From NCBI GenBank assembly GCA_002271215.1, contig CP018628.1, positions 1,984,001 through 2,048,000 on the forward strand: DNA of 64,000 nucleotides, given 5' to 3'. Positions within the stretch are counted from its first letter, which is position 1, and every line of letters starts with the position of its first letter. The notes beneath the pieces are model-generated. The model saw nothing but the letters and a program-made list of their open reading frames with translations. It searched no databases and was not told where the DNA came from. Positions 49,615-59,874 of this stretch are shown one piece after another. The stretch is from Lelliottia jeotgali (lineage in GTDB: Bacteria > Pseudomonadota > Gammaproteobacteria > Enterobacterales > Enterobacteriaceae). The position numbers and the translations under genes are program-made.

Positions 49615-50643
49615 ATGTCTGTTGCGAAAAAGGTAACCATTAATGATGTTGCGCTGGTGGCCGGAGTATCGGTCAGTACCGTTTCGTTGGTGCTGAGCGG
49701 AAAAGGGCGCATTTCTCCTGCTACCGGTCAGCGCGTGAACGAGGCGGTAGAGCAACTGGGGTTTGTGCGTAACCGTCAGGCGGCTTCGCTTCGCGGCGGG
49801 CAAAGCGGCGTTATTGGGCTGATTGTGCGCGATCTCACCTCGCCGTTTTATGCGGAACTGACCGCCGGGCTGACGGAGGCGCTGGAAGCGCAGGGGCGAA
49901 TGGTTTTCTTGCTGCACGGGGGACGCGAAGCGGATCAGCTGCTTTCCCGTCTGGATATGCTGCTGACCCAGGGCGTGGACGGTGTAATCATCGCAGGCGC
50001 GTCGGGCGTGGGCAGTGAACTGTGCGAACGTGCGGCGCAAAAGGGCGTTCCACTGGTGTTTGCCTCGCGCGCCAGCTATCTCGATGAAGCCGATACCCTG
50101 CGGCCCGACAACATGCAGGCAGCACAAATGCTGACTGAACATCTGATTCGTCGCGGTCATCAGAAAATCGCGTGGCTGGGCGGGAAAAGTTCCTCGCTGA
50201 CCCGCGCTGAACGCGTGGGTGGCTACTGCTCAACGCTGATTAAATATGGCCTGCCATTCCACAGCGAATGGGTGGTCGAGTGTGAATCCAGCCAGAAGAA
50301 AGCGGCGGAAGCTATGGGCGCATTGTTGCGCAGCAATCCCACCATCAGCGCGGTGATTTGCTACAACGATATTATTGCGATGGGCGCGTGGTTCGGCCTG
50401 ATCCGCGCCGGACGCCAGAGCGGTGAAGGCGGCGTTGAGACTTTCTTCGATCAGCAGGTGGCTTTGGGCGCTTTTGCTGACGTTGGAGAAAATGCATTAG
50501 ACGATCTGCCTATCGTCTGGGCGACAACGCCAGCGCGGGAGATGGGCTACACGCTGGCGGACAGAATCATGCAGCGAATTGAAAAATCAGACGTACAAGC
50601 CGGGCATCAGATTGTCTCGGCGCGGCTGGTGACGGTGAAGTAG
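49615..50643 (+). CDS. malI: LacI-family repressor MalI
   Basis: Repressor of malXY and itself, 342 residues. HTH INDVALVAGVSVSTVSLVLS, hinge helix NRQAASLRGGQ and a periplasmic-binding-like effector domain. ATG 49615 (MSVAKKVTI) reproduces E. coli MalI; the frame is open further upstream through the operator but that extension is not conserved. It converges with the accessory lipoprotein gene, 5 bp apart. Confidence 0.96.
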   Translation: MSVAKKVTINDVALVAGVSVSTVSLVLSGKGRISPATGQRVNEAVEQLGFVRNRQAASLRGGQSGVIGLIVRDLTSPFYAELTAGLTEALEAQGRMVFLLHGGREADQLLSRLDMLLTQGVDGVIIAGASGVGSELCERAAQKGVPLVFASRASYLDEADTLRPDNMQAAQMLTEHLIRRGHQKIAWLGGKSSSLTRAERVGGYCSTLIKYGLPFHSEWVVECESSQKKAAEAMGALLRSNPTISAVICYNDIIAMGAWFGLIRAGRQSGEGGVETFFDQQVALGAFADVGENALDDLPIVWATTPAREMGYTLADRIMQRIEKSDVQAGHQIVSARLVTVK

Positions 50644-50648
50644 CACCG

Positions 50649-51836
50649 TCAGTTTGCAGCGAGGGTTTTCGGCTGTTTTGCCAGGTGCGTCAGGATCGTC
50701 TGGCCAATGTAGTTGCTCCAGTTAAAGCTATTTTGTAGCACGATCACCGCATTCTGATTTTGCTTATCAAAACCAATATAACTGGAATATCCACCAATAT
50801 ACCCCACCTGATAGGTCATTTTCTGACCGTCCATTTCGTCACTCACCCAGGCAATATTGGCGGCCTCTTTCTGCCGGTAATAGTAGGTGCGGGTGACGTC
50901 TTTAAACGTCTGATTGAGTGCGTCTTGATCGGTAGGGCTGAAGTGCGCTCGGGCGTAGGTCGCAAGATCGCGGGCGCTGCTGTACAGGCTGGCCGCAGCG
51001 GTCATATTGTGCTGGAAATGCCAGTCCGGCGTGAGCTCTCCACGGGGGATCAATTTGGGCTGATCGCCAGCATGACCGAGTGCGCGATACGGATAAGACT
51101 TGAGCCGCTCTGGCCTGTAACTGCTGTTACTCATGTGCAATGGGGCAAATATCTCGCGCTGTGCCAGTGCTTCAATGGGCTCTTCGGTGTGCCTTTGCAG
51201 AATGTAGCCCAGAATGGCATAGCCGATATTTGAATACTGCGGTGCGTGAGAGTCGGGGGCGTCGAAATCGCTCAGATAAGTCAGGACGTTGTTGCTATCA
51301 AGCTCTGAATAGAAGTTCTCACCGGTGCTGAAATAACGCATAAGATTTTCCAGCGTCAGCAGATCCATAGGTTGACGCGGCAAACCGGAGGTGTGAGTCA
51401 CGAGCTGTAGCAGGGTGATATTTTTCGCATCAGGGCTTAACGGCGCGTCGGCAGGCAGCAGGGTGTCGAGCGTATCCGTCCAGTTGAGTTTTCCCTCATT
51501 GACCAGCAGCGTGGTCACTTCGGCGGTGACACCTTTACTCAACGAACCCAGGGCGAACAATGTATCAGGATTGATGGGGTGGCGATTTTTCTCGTCAGTG
51601 ACACCGTAACTGTGAAATTCGGCGGGACCATTATGCTGAATAATCGCGACAATCATCCCGGTGACGTTTTTATCCTGCATATACAGATGGATCATGGGGT
51701 CGATGCCGCGCCCGTAATCACCAACCACAACGTGAGCGCGTTTTTGTACCGGCATTTCCATTTGCGATAACGTACTGTTTCCACAGCCAGCTAACACCAA
51801 CAGGGACAAGAGCAGTAATGGTGTTTTCATGTTCAT
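50649..51836 (-). CDS. Beta-lactamase-fold serine hydrolase lipoprotein
   Basis: Exported lipoprotein of about 395 residues in the class C beta-lactamase/AmpH-like family. Lipobox LAGC gives Cys18; the serine site is S98-L-S-K101 (ALGSLSKGV), the second motif Y201-S-N203 (PQYSNIGYAILG), and instead of KTG a Gly-rich VGYIGGYSS segment occurs near the C-terminus, as in esterase or DD-peptidase-like members. Start is ATG 51836 or 51830. Substrate unknown; antibiotic hydrolysis should not be assumed. It lies where K-12 has uidABC and hdhA. Confidence 0.82.
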   Translation of the reverse strand: MNMKTPLLLLSLLVLAGCGNSTLSQMEMPVQKRAHVVVGDYGRGIDPMIHLYMQDKNVTGMIVAIIQHNGPAEFHSYGVTDEKNRHPINPDTLFALGSLSKGVTAEVTTLLVNEGKLNWTDTLDTLLPADAPLSPDAKNITLLQLVTHTSGLPRQPMDLLTLENLMRYFSTGENFYSELDSNNVLTYLSDFDAPDSHAPQYSNIGYAILGYILQRHTEEPIEALAQREIFAPLHMSNSSYRPERLKSYPYRALGHAGDQPKLIPRGELTPDWHFQHNMTAAASLYSSARDLATYARAHFSPTDQDALNQTFKDVTRTYYYRQKEAANIAWVSDEMDGQKMTYQVGYIGGYSSYIGFDKQNQNAVIVLQNSFNWSNYIGQTILTHLAKQPKTLAAN

Positions 51837-52029
51837 TCTTGAAAGCTGACTGTGCCGCCCTGTCTGGAAAATGGAGCGCGCATTATACAAAGAATGCGCT
51901 TAGCGCGGCGCAGAAATTTGACTCTTTTCAGCGGGGAGCGGTATGTTGCGGTGATCCAGATCAAGGGCCACAGCCGTTGAAGGATGCATATTCGGCGCTC
52001 CTGTTAAGTTCTGTAAAACGATCATCCTC

Positions 52030-52545
52030 ATGCAAATCTTCAAAACTCTGCTCGCATTAGCGTTCATTCCCTCTGTTTCGATCGCCTCAAGCAATATTGA
52101 AGTCGGATTCTCACCAGAGGGCGGCGCCCAGGAACTGGTGCTGAAAACGATTAATAATGCCGAAAAATCGATCCGCATGATGGCCTTTTCATTCAGCGCC
52201 CCGGATGTGATGAACGCGCTGGTGGCGGCGCAAAAGCGCGGCGTTGACGTGCAAATTGTGATCGATGAGAAGGGAAACATCAGCGATAAAAGCCTGCTGG
52301 CGATGCGCTATGTGACGCAAAATGGCATCAAGCTGAGAACCGACGATCATTATCGAATTCAGCACGATAAAGTGATTATCGTCGACGGGTGCACGGTGGA
52401 GACCGGCTCATTCAACTTCGCCAAAACGGCGGAATACAAAAACTCGGAAAACGTGATTGTGATCCACAACGCCCCGGACCTGGTGGCGCAGTATCTTGCT
52501 CACTGGGAGAATCGCTGGCGACAGGGGGTGGATTTCCCGTCATAA
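52030..52545 (+). CDS. Exported HKD nuclease (PLD family, Nuc-like)
   Basis: Phospholipase-D superfamily protein of 171 residues with a signal peptide (MQIFKTLLALAFIPSVSIAS). One HKD motif, HDKVIIVDG...GSFNF, is present, so it would act as a dimer like the endonuclease Nuc of plasmid pKM101, whose mature size (~152 residues) it matches. Periplasmic, sequence-nonspecific nuclease activity is inferred. It is divergent from the lipoprotein gene (193 bp apart) and absent from this locus in K-12. A BIME directly follows the stop codon. Confidence 0.85.
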   Translation: MQIFKTLLALAFIPSVSIASSNIEVGFSPEGGAQELVLKTINNAEKSIRMMAFSFSAPDVMNALVAAQKRGVDVQIVIDEKGNISDKSLLAMRYVTQNGIKLRTDDHYRIQHDKVIIVDGCTVETGSFNFAKTAEYKNSENVIVIHNAPDLVAQYLAHWENRWRQGVDFPS

Positions 52546-52642
52546 AAAAAGCCGGGTGGCGGCTTCGCCTTACCCAGCCTACAAAACCCTCGATCGCACT
52601 GGCTCTGTAGGCCGGGTAAGCGCAGCGCCACCCGGCTTTTTT
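52545..52642. repeat. BIME with terminator-like ends
   Basis: Inverted REP units (52551-52583 and 52606-52636) whose outer ends extend into an A6 run and a matching T6 run, giving 17-bp flanking arms (AAAAAAGCCGGGTGGCG / CGCCACCCGGCTTTTTT). It probably terminates both the nuclease gene and convergent ydgA. Confidence 0.88.
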
Positions 52643-52647
52643 CACCG

Positions 52648-54165
52648 TTACTGCTGCGGAGCCGCAGGTTCAGCCGGTTCCGGCATTCCCAGCGTTGGCA
52701 TTCCGAACATGCCGACGAAATCTTCCAGCGGCATTTTCTGCCCGTTCAGCGTGACCTGGCCGTTTGCGTATTGCAGGCTGGTGCCAATCACATTGTCTTC
52801 AAGCGTCGTAATGCGGAACATCTGGCCCATCGCCGCCATGCCTTTCACTTGCTGGCTTGCCAGCTTCGCCGCATCGGCTTCGTTATAGCCTTCGAGCTTC
52901 GCTATTTGCGTCATAAACTCGGTAGCCATATCCACCGGAATGGTCAGTTTGCTGTCGATGGACTTCACACTGCGATCCACTTCCTGCGCCAGAGTCTGCG
53001 TTTCACCGGTCGCTGTTGCTGGATCTTTCAGGAACAGAGACAGATTAAAGTTGGTTTCGCCTTTGCCGTTTTTCCAGCTCAGCGGAGCAATGGTGATCAC
53101 CGGTTCGCCTTTCAGCAGCAGCGGCAGGTTGCTTAACAGAGCATCCATTGCTTTTTGCTGATACAGCTCAGGATTCTTGGTCATCAGCTCTTTATCGGCC
53201 AGCAGCGCCTGGCTCTGAGCACGATATTGTTGGCTGAACTGGTGCCACGCCTGGCCGTCGATATTGCCGATTTTCAGCGTCAGTTTGCTGGAGCCCAGAT
53301 CCTGATTCTGTACTTTCAGGCTATTCAGGCTGTAGTCCAGCTGGCTGTTCACGCTTTTGCCGTCTTTGGTGATTTCCGATTTGCCGTCCAGATTCATGCC
53401 TTCCAGCACGGCCATCTCTTTACCTTCCACGCCAAGTGACAATTTCTCAAGGCTAATTTTTTGATCGCCAATGCGTTCATCAAAGCTGGTCAGGCGGCTG
53501 TTACCGTCCAGTTTCAGGTTATTGAAGGTCATCTGGACCTTCTGATCGTATTCGTTCACCGCATTGACCAGTCCGCTTTCCGCTGTTCCACTCAGGGAAA
53601 TTACGTTGCCTTCACGGTCCGCATCCAGTTTGAAATCGCCACCGCTGAAGGCGACTTTCTCTTCACCTTTTTCATAATTCAGCGCTTTCAGGGCGATATC
53701 AGAACTCGTATCACCGGCGTAGCTGATGCGGGTATCCACCACAAACGGCGACTCGTTTTTCGCCAGGTCGAACAGCGGTTTGGTCGCTTCGTTATTCACC
53801 AGCGTGGATTTAACCGACGCCATCGAAGGGATCAGATTGAAATGCTTAAGCTGAGCCAACGGGAATGGGCCGTGATCGACCACTTCGTTCAGTACCACGC
53901 TTTGACCGGCCTTCAGCCAGCCATTTTCACTGCCTGCAACGGGTTTAACCACCAGTTGCATGTGGCTCTTGAAGACGCCGCGCTGATAATCCTGATAGCT
54001 CAATTCCAGCCCGGCTTCGGGTGCCGTACGTTTAATTTCGCTGTTGGCCTGCGCCACCATTTCCGCCAGACGGCTCTCCAGCTGCTTACCGGTGAACCAC
54101 GAAGCACCCGTCCAGACCACGCCTAATGCGACAACAACGCTAACCGCTACAACCGATTTTTTCAT
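52648..54165 (-). CDS. ydgA: DUF945 family protein YdgA
   Basis: Inner-membrane-anchored protein of 505 residues with an N-terminal helix (VVAVSVVVALGVVWTGASWF) and a long periplasmic beta-rich domain (DUF945, AsmA-like repeats). C-terminal Pro/Ala tail (GMPEPAEPAAPQQ). Function unknown; E. coli YdgA is reported in membrane complexes. It follows manA with a terminator hairpin between. Confidence 0.94.
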   Translation of the reverse strand: MKKSVVAVSVVVALGVVWTGASWFTGKQLESRLAEMVAQANSEIKRTAPEAGLELSYQDYQRGVFKSHMQLVVKPVAGSENGWLKAGQSVVLNEVVDHGPFPLAQLKHFNLIPSMASVKSTLVNNEATKPLFDLAKNESPFVVDTRISYAGDTSSDIALKALNYEKGEEKVAFSGGDFKLDADREGNVISLSGTAESGLVNAVNEYDQKVQMTFNNLKLDGNSRLTSFDERIGDQKISLEKLSLGVEGKEMAVLEGMNLDGKSEITKDGKSVNSQLDYSLNSLKVQNQDLGSSKLTLKIGNIDGQAWHQFSQQYRAQSQALLADKELMTKNPELYQQKAMDALLSNLPLLLKGEPVITIAPLSWKNGKGETNFNLSLFLKDPATATGETQTLAQEVDRSVKSIDSKLTIPVDMATEFMTQIAKLEGYNEADAAKLASQQVKGMAAMGQMFRITTLEDNVIGTSLQYANGQVTLNGQKMPLEDFVGMFGMPTLGMPEPAEPAAPQQ

Positions 54166-54186
54166 CGTGATTATCCCTAAAATGAA

Positions 54187-54210
54187 ACCAGGCGGTAGAA
54201 ACCGCCTGGT
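54187..54210 (-). terminator. manA terminator
   Basis: 10-bp stem ACCAGGCGGT/ACCGCCTGGT around AGAA; minus strand continues TTCATTTT. Confidence 0.8.
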
Positions 54211-54252
54211 GATATAAAGCCTTTAACTAGCTTAGCAAGAGTGCCGATAAAC

Positions 54253-55428
54253 TTATAGCTTATTGAAGACTCGAGCCAAACGGCCAGTGCCGCTGATACT
54301 GATCGGTGACTCATTTGCCGCCACAAACGCCGATTCACCCGGTTTCAGCACCAGGCGCTGCTCGCCTTTGCTCAGCACCGCTTCGCCTTCAACACAGAAC
54401 AGGATCGCCGCGCTCTGCTGTGAAACCGCTGTCTCCGTTGCGCTCAGGTCATGCAGCGCAAAGGCGAAATCGTCAACCGGAATCGGGAAGTCCAGCTCTG
54501 CGCCGTTTTTCACCGGCTGAGTGAGCAGCTCTGCGGCAGGTTTCGCCACGAATTTCACGTTCGCCACCAGTTCAGGAATGTCGATGTACTTCGGCGTCAG
54601 ACCGGCACGCAGGACGTTATCGGAGTTCGCCATCACTTCCAGCGCCACGCCTTGCAGGTAAGCGTGCGGCGTTTCGGCAAACAGGAACATCGCATCGCCC
54701 GGATTCAGCTTCACCACGTTCAGCAGCAGAGGGGAGAAGAGGCCGCTGTCGTTCGGGTAGAATTCAGAGATCAGGCGAATGGTCTGCCACGGTTCGCCCT
54801 GCTGGCTGTTCAGCGCGGCTTTCAGCACTGCCAGCGCGTGAGATTTTTCGTCGTCCTGCATGTTCAGCAGGCTGGCAAAAAGCTGGCTCAAGCCCGCTGC
54901 ATCCGGGTTTTCGAGGAAATGGGCGATGGCATGATGGGCGCCTGCGACCGGTTGCAGCAGGGAGACAATCTCGGAGAACTCGCGGAAGGCGTTCATCGCC
55001 AGGAATGGTGTTAAGGCGAAAACCAGCTCCGGCTTGTGGTTCGGATCTTTGTAGTTACGCTCGGCGGCATCCAGCGGAATCCCGGCTTTATTCTCTTTTG
55101 CAAAACCGATTTCAGACGCTTTTTTGTTTGGGTGAACCTGAATGGACAGCGGCTGTGCGGCACACAGTACCTTGAACAGGAACGGCAATTCGCCGAAACG
55201 CTGGGCAACCGCATCACCGAGCAGCGCGGCTTTATCGGCGTCGATCACATCACGCAGAGAACGCACCTGACCGCTGGCGTCTTCAATTTTTGAGCTGCTC
55301 TTCGGATGCGCACCCATCCACAGTTCCGCCATCGGCAGATTGTCGGGATTGGCGATACCGTAGAGATCCGTTAACGCAGTTTGACTTCCCCAGGCATAGT
55401 TCTGCACTGAGTTGATGAGTTTTTGCAT
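54253..55428 (-). CDS. manA: Mannose-6-phosphate isomerase
   Basis: Zn enzyme interconverting mannose-6-P and fructose-6-P, 391 residues, class I PMI. Zinc ligands in SIQVHPNKK (Gln, His) and YKDPNHKPELVFAL (His, Glu), and catalytic Arg region in the cupin core (PHAYLQGVALE). ATG 55428 (MQKLINSVQNYAWG) is preferred over an in-frame ATG 18 bp upstream. Divergent from fumA. Confidence 0.97.
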   Translation of the reverse strand: MQKLINSVQNYAWGSQTALTDLYGIANPDNLPMAELWMGAHPKSSSKIEDASGQVRSLRDVIDADKAALLGDAVAQRFGELPFLFKVLCAAQPLSIQVHPNKKASEIGFAKENKAGIPLDAAERNYKDPNHKPELVFALTPFLAMNAFREFSEIVSLLQPVAGAHHAIAHFLENPDAAGLSQLFASLLNMQDDEKSHALAVLKAALNSQQGEPWQTIRLISEFYPNDSGLFSPLLLNVVKLNPGDAMFLFAETPHAYLQGVALEVMANSDNVLRAGLTPKYIDIPELVANVKFVAKPAAELLTQPVKNGAELDFPIPVDDFAFALHDLSATETAVSQQSAAILFCVEGEAVLSKGEQRLVLKPGESAFVAANESPISISGTGRLARVFNKL

Positions 55429-55629
55429 TATCAAGCCCTGTTTCAAGTGTTGAATTATCTTCGCGTATTAAAGCAATAAACCGCGCGGAAGTAACCTGCG
55501 CATGTAAAAAGTCGTACTAGTCTCAGTTTTTGTTAAAAAATTGTGTAGGATAAGCAAACTCGCTTTTAAAGCAGGGCAGCGGAACATCTGCTCTTAAATA
55601 ATCAGACCGAAGCAGTAAGTGAGAGAACA

Positions 55630-57276
55630 ATGTCGAACAAACCCTTTCATTATCAAGATCCCTTCCCGCTGGCGAAGGATCAGACTGAATACTATCTGTT
55701 AACATCTGACCACGTCTCTGTCTCTGAATTCGAAGGGCAGGAGATCCTCAAAGTTGACCCCCAGGCGCTGACCTTGCTCGCGCAGCACGCCTTCCACGAT
55801 GCCTCCTTTATGCTGCGTCCGGCGCATCAGCAGCAGGTTGCCGATATCCTGAGCGATCCGCAGGCCAGCGAAAACGACAAATACGTCGCGCTGCAATTCC
55901 TGCGTAACTCCGATATCGCTGCGAAAGGCATTCTGCCGACCTGTCAGGACACCGGCACGGCGATCATCACCGGCAAAAAAGGCCAGCGCGTCTGGACCGG
56001 CGGCGGCGACGAAGCCGCGCTGGCGCATGGCGTGTATAACACCTACATCGAAGATAACCTGCGCTATTCGCAAAATGCGGCGCTGGATATGTACAAAGAG
56101 GTGAATACGGGCACCAACCTGCCAGCGCAGATTGACCTCTACAGCGTCGACGGCGACGAGTACAAATTCCTGTGCATCGCCAAAGGTGGCGGTTCTGCCA
56201 ACAAAACCTATCTGTATCAGGAAACCAAAGCGCTGCTCTCGCCGGGCAAGCTGAAAAACTATCTGGTCGAGAAGATGCGCACGCTCGGCACGGCTGCCTG
56301 TCCGCCGTATCACATTGCGTTTGTCATCGGCGGCACCTCGGCGGAAAGTACCCTGAAAACCGTCAAACTGGCGTCCACGAAATACTATGACGGTCTGCCG
56401 ACGGAAGGGAACGAACACGGTCAGGCGTTCCGCGACGTTCAGCTTGAACAGGAACTGCTGATCGAAGCGCAAAACCTGGGCCTCGGCGCGCAGTTCGGCG
56501 GCAAATATTTCGCCCACGACATCCGCGTCATTCGTTTGCCGCGCCACGGTGCGTCTTGCCCCGTCGGAATGGGCGTCTCCTGTTCGGCGGATCGCAACAT
56601 CAAAGCGAAGATCAACCGCGACGGTATCTGGATCGAAAAACTGGAAAACAACCCAGGGAAATACATCCCGGAAGAGCTGCGCAAAGCCGGTGAAGGCGAA
56701 GCGGTTCACGTTGACCTTAACCGTCCGATGAGCGAGATCCTGGCGCAGCTGTCCCAGTATCCGGTTTCGACGCGTTTGTCGCTGAACGGCACCATTATCG
56801 TCGGGCGCGACATTGCTCACGCCAAGTTGCAGGAGCGTCTGGAGAACGGCGAAGGTCTGCCGCAGTACGTGAAAGATCACCCGATTTACTACGCGGGACC
56901 GGCGAAAACGCCAGACGGTTATGCCTCGGGTTCACTTGGCCCGACCACGGCAGGACGCATGGATTCCTATGTGGATCAGCTGCAGGCCAACGGTGGGAGC
57001 ATGATCATGCTGGCGAAAGGCAACCGCAGCCAGCAGGTGACGGATGCCTGTCATAAACACGGCGGATTCTATCTCGGGAGCATCGGTGGCCCGGCTGCGG
57101 TACTGGCGCAGGGCAGCATCAAGAGCCTGGAGTGCGTGGAATACCCGGAACTGGGGATGGAAGCCATCTGGAAAATTGAAGTGGAAGATTTCCCGGCGTT
57201 TATCCTCGTGGATGACAAAGGCAACGACTTCTTCAAACAGATCCAGTCGTCCCAGTGTTCGGCGTGCGTTAAGTAG
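55630..57276 (+). CDS. fumA: Fumarase A (class I, [4Fe-4S])
   Basis: Oxygen-labile iron-sulfur fumarase for aerobic TCA cycle, 548 residues. The three cluster cysteines are in [13 protein letters not shown] (Cys105), [12 protein letters not shown] (about 224) and [12 protein letters not shown] (about 318). C-terminal half holds the GGPAAVLAQ active-site segment. AGAGAACA precedes ATG 55630. Followed by REP elements, then fumC in the same direction. Confidence 0.96.
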   Translation: MSNKPFHYQDPFPLAKDQTEYYLLTSDHVSVSEFEGQEILKVDPQALTLLAQHAFHDASFMLRPAHQQQVADILSDPQASENDKYVALQFLRNSDIAAKGILPTCQDTGTAIITGKKGQRVWTGGGDEAALAHGVYNTYIEDNLRYSQNAALDMYKEVNTGTNLPAQIDLYSVDGDEYKFLCIAKGGGSANKTYLYQETKALLSPGKLKNYLVEKMRTLGTAACPPYHIAFVIGGTSAESTLKTVKLASTKYYDGLPTEGNEHGQAFRDVQLEQELLIEAQNLGLGAQFGGKYFAHDIRVIRLPRHGASCPVGMGVSCSADRNIKAKINRDGIWIEKLENNPGKYIPEELRKAGEGEAVHVDLNRPMSEILAQLSQYPVSTRLSLNGTIIVGRDIAHAKLQERLENGEGLPQYVKDHPIYYAGPAKTPDGYASGSLGPTTAGRMDSYVDQLQANGGSMIMLAKGNRSQQVTDACHKHGGFYLGSIGGPAAVLAQGSIKSLECVEYPELGMEAIWKIEVEDFPAFILVDDKGNDFFKQIQSSQCSACVK

Positions 57277-57288
57277 TTTTTAAACAGT

Positions 57289-57413
57289 GCCGGGTGGCGG
57301 CTTCGCCTTACCCGGCCTACAAAACCTTGGGTCTGTAGGTCGGGTAAGCGAAGCGCCACCCGACACAAAAACCGTAGAATCCCGGACCTGGCGATACTTA
57401 ACCGCCACCCGGC
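57289..57413. repeat. Three-unit REP cluster between fumA and fumC
   Basis: Units at 57289-57321, 57334-57363 (inverted) and a degenerate one at 57371-57413 with orientation like the second. These occupy most of the 241-bp fumA-fumC gap and can stabilise fumA mRNA. Confidence 0.85.
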
Positions 57414-57517
57414 AAAAGTAGAGCGCACAAAGCGCCATACCGTTTTTTTGAAGCAAACAATACTTAATCCAGCATGTGAGCAATGTCCCCCATTTCATTG
57501 TTATCAAGGAGAAAGTA

Positions 57518-58912
57518 ATGACCACCACACGTCGCGAGAACGATTCAATGGGCGCTATCGACGTCCCGGCTGACAAGCTATGGGGCGCGCAAACCCAGCG
57601 CTCGCTGGAGCATTTCCGTATCTCAACGGAGAAAATGCCCGTCTCGCTGATCCACGCTCTGGCGCTGACCAAACGCGCCGCCGCAAAAGTTAACCAGGAC
57701 TTAGGCCTGCTTCCCGCCGAGAAAGCGACGGCTATCATCAGTGCCGCCGATGAAGTGCTGGCCGATAAACACCCCGACGAATTCCCGCTCGCCATCTGGC
57801 AGACCGGCTCCGGCACGCAAAGCAACATGAACATGAACGAAGTGCTGGCCAACCGCGCAAGCGAACTGCTGGGCGGCGTGCGCGGCATGGAACGTAAAGT
57901 TCACCCGAACGATGACGTCAATAAAAGCCAGAGCTCCAACGACGTCTTCCCGACGGCGATGCACGTCGCGGCGATCGTTGCGCTGCGCGAACACCTCATT
58001 CCGCAATTGAAGGTGCTGACCCAAACCCTGAGCCAGAAATCACAGGCGTTCGGCGATATCGTTAAAATTGGTCGCACTCATTTACAGGATGCCACGCCGT
58101 TGACGCTCGGCCAGGAGATTTCCGGCTGGGTGGCGATGCTGGAGCATAACCTCAGACATATCGATAATAGCCTGCCGCATCTGTCTGAGCTGGCGCTGGG
58201 CGGCACGGCGGTCGGTACCGGGCTGAATACCCACCCGGAATATGCGGTGCGCGTGGCGAAAGAGTTGGCAGAGATCACCGGTCAGCCGTTTGTGACCGCA
58301 CCAAACAAATTCGAAGCCCTCGGCACCTGTGACGCATTAGTCCATGCCCACGGTGCGCTGAAAGGGCTGGCGGCGTCGCTAATGAAAATCGCCAACGACG
58401 TGCGCTGGCTGGCGTCCGGCCCACGCTGTGGTATCGGGGAAATCAGTATTCCGGAAAACGAGCCTGGCAGTTCGATCATGCCGGGAAAAGTGAATCCAAC
58501 GCAGTGCGAAGCCGTGACCATGCTGTGCTGCCAGGTTATTGGCAACGACGTGGCGGTGAATCTTGGCGGGGCATCGGGCAACTTTGAGCTTAACGTCTAT
58601 CGCCCGATGGTTATCCATAACTTCCTGCAATCGGTGCGTCTGCTGGCAGACGGCATGGAAAGTTTTAACGAACACTGCACGACGGGGATTGAGCCGAATC
58701 GGGAGCGCATCAGTCAGCTGCTGAATGAATCTCTGATGCTGGTGACCGCGCTCAACACCCATATTGGCTACGATAAAGCGGCAGAAATTGCCAAAAAAGC
58801 GCACAAAGAGGGGTTAACGCTAAAAGCCTCTGCGCTGGCGCTGGGCTATCTGAGCGAAGCCGAATTTGATCTCTGGGTGCGTCCGGAAGAGATGGTCGGT
58901 AGCCAGAAGTAA
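57518..58912 (+). CDS. fumC: Fumarase C (class II)
   Basis: Iron-free, oxidant-resistant fumarase of 464 residues, induced by SoxRS and iron limitation in E. coli. Signature [12 protein letters not shown] (mobile catalytic loop), [14 protein letters not shown] and [11 protein letters not shown] are intact. AAGGAGAAAG precedes ATG 57518 ([12 protein letters not shown]). The stop directly abuts that of convergent tus. Confidence 0.97.
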   Translation: MTTTRRENDSMGAIDVPADKLWGAQTQRSLEHFRISTEKMPVSLIHALALTKRAAAKVNQDLGLLPAEKATAIISAADEVLADKHPDEFPLAIWQTGSGTQSNMNMNEVLANRASELLGGVRGMERKVHPNDDVNKSQSSNDVFPTAMHVAAIVALREHLIPQLKVLTQTLSQKSQAFGDIVKIGRTHLQDATPLTLGQEISGWVAMLEHNLRHIDNSLPHLSELALGGTAVGTGLNTHPEYAVRVAKELAEITGQPFVTAPNKFEALGTCDALVHAHGALKGLAASLMKIANDVRWLASGPRCGIGEISIPENEPGSSIMPGKVNPTQCEAVTMLCCQVIGNDVAVNLGGASGNFELNVYRPMVIHNFLQSVRLLADGMESFNEHCTTGIEPNRERISQLLNESLMLVTALNTHIGYDKAAEIAKKAHKEGLTLKASALALGYLSEAEFDLWVRPEEMVGSQK

Positions 58913-59842
58913 TCACTCCGCCACATACAGGTGCAGCCGTGGGATAATCAATCGCAGCGGCTGTGCCTGCGGTTTATAACGGTGCTGAATATTTTCGGCA
59001 TCGTAGTTCAGCAGCTCCCCGATATCGGGCACCATCGCCCCCTGGTCGGTGTCGTACAGCGCAATCAACGGCGTCGGGCAGGCGTACTGCACCTGTTTTT
59101 GCTCACCGGAATACCAGACGCGCGCAATCGGCTGCACCTTCACCGGACGTTTGATTTTGAGCCGCGCATCGGCAGGCAGCGCGGCGATATTCTCGTACTC
59201 CTGTTCGAGACGCTCAATCCACTGCTCGCGCGACCAGGGCGCCATAGTGCGAGGGGATTTGAGACTCTTCTCCAGCATCGACAGCACCTCATTACGGGTG
59301 AAATTCTTGATGATGTGCTTGTTCGCCCAACCAAAGCGCAAAGTCGCTGGCTTGCGCAGCAGGGTCAGCGAGCGGTAAGCGTTGAGAGTAATCAGACCCG
59401 GCAACTGGCGATGCACCCACTCAAAGCGCGCGGCAGGGGCCAGACCAGACTCTTCGGTGACGATTTTCTCAAACGCGGCCTTCAGCGTATTAATCTGTGA
59501 GATCTGATTTTCGATCTGCTCGCGAAGGGGGGCATCGCATTGCAGGCAGATGACGCCCGGCAGGCGCACGGCGGCTTTGCTGCTGCGATTTTCTGACTGC
59601 TGCTGGATAAACAGATGGCGGTAGTGGGCGAGGGTTAAATCCAGCGCCTCCTTGCCGATATGCTGCTTCACCTCAATCACATCCAGCGGATCGTGTTCCG
59701 CCCCTTTAACCACATCCGGCAGGCTAAAGACGCGCGCGGCTAGCAGCCGACAGCTTTTCAGCCGTTCGCTCAGGCTCATCAGTTCATGTTCAATCTGGTG
59801 AAAGGTCGAGTTCAGCCGTTCGAGAAGATCGTAAGTCGCCAT
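58913..59842 (-). CDS. tus: Replication-termination protein Tus
   Basis: Ter-binding protein of 309 residues that blocks DnaB helicase from one side. DNA-binding cleft residues are in [36 protein letters not shown] and [20 protein letters not shown], close to E. coli. Its promoter region overlaps a Ter sequence, as in E. coli where Tus represses its own gene. Residues 20-60 and 100-130 are the most diverged. Confidence 0.97.
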   Translation of the reverse strand: MATYDLLERLNSTFHQIEHELMSLSERLKSCRLLAARVFSLPDVVKGAEHDPLDVIEVKQHIGKEALDLTLAHYRHLFIQQQSENRSSKAAVRLPGVICLQCDAPLREQIENQISQINTLKAAFEKIVTEESGLAPAARFEWVHRQLPGLITLNAYRSLTLLRKPATLRFGWANKHIIKNFTRNEVLSMLEKSLKSPRTMAPWSREQWIERLEQEYENIAALPADARLKIKRPVKVQPIARVWYSGEQKQVQYACPTPLIALYDTDQGAMVPDIGELLNYDAENIQHRYKPQAQPLRLIIPRLHLYVAE

Positions 59843-59851
59843 AATACGCTC

Positions 59852-59874
59852 ATAGTAGTTACAACATACTTATT
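59852..59874 (-). other. Replication terminator site (Ter, TerB-like)
   Basis: Minus strand AATAAGTATGTTGTAACTAC, identical over the core to E. coli TerB. The AATAAG (locking, C6) side faces higher coordinates, so forks moving toward lower coordinates should be arrested. It lies 10-32 bp upstream of tus and explains autorepression. Confidence 0.9.

Noticed and set aside
55699..56880. Long minus-strand open frame opposite fumA
   Set aside because: Shadow of fumA codon bias; composition is unlike any protein family and there is no upstream signal.
7856..57413. Scattered GCCGGGTGGCG-type repeats considered as CRISPR
   Set aside because: They are palindromic REP units in inverted pairs at gene ends without regular spacers or cas genes.
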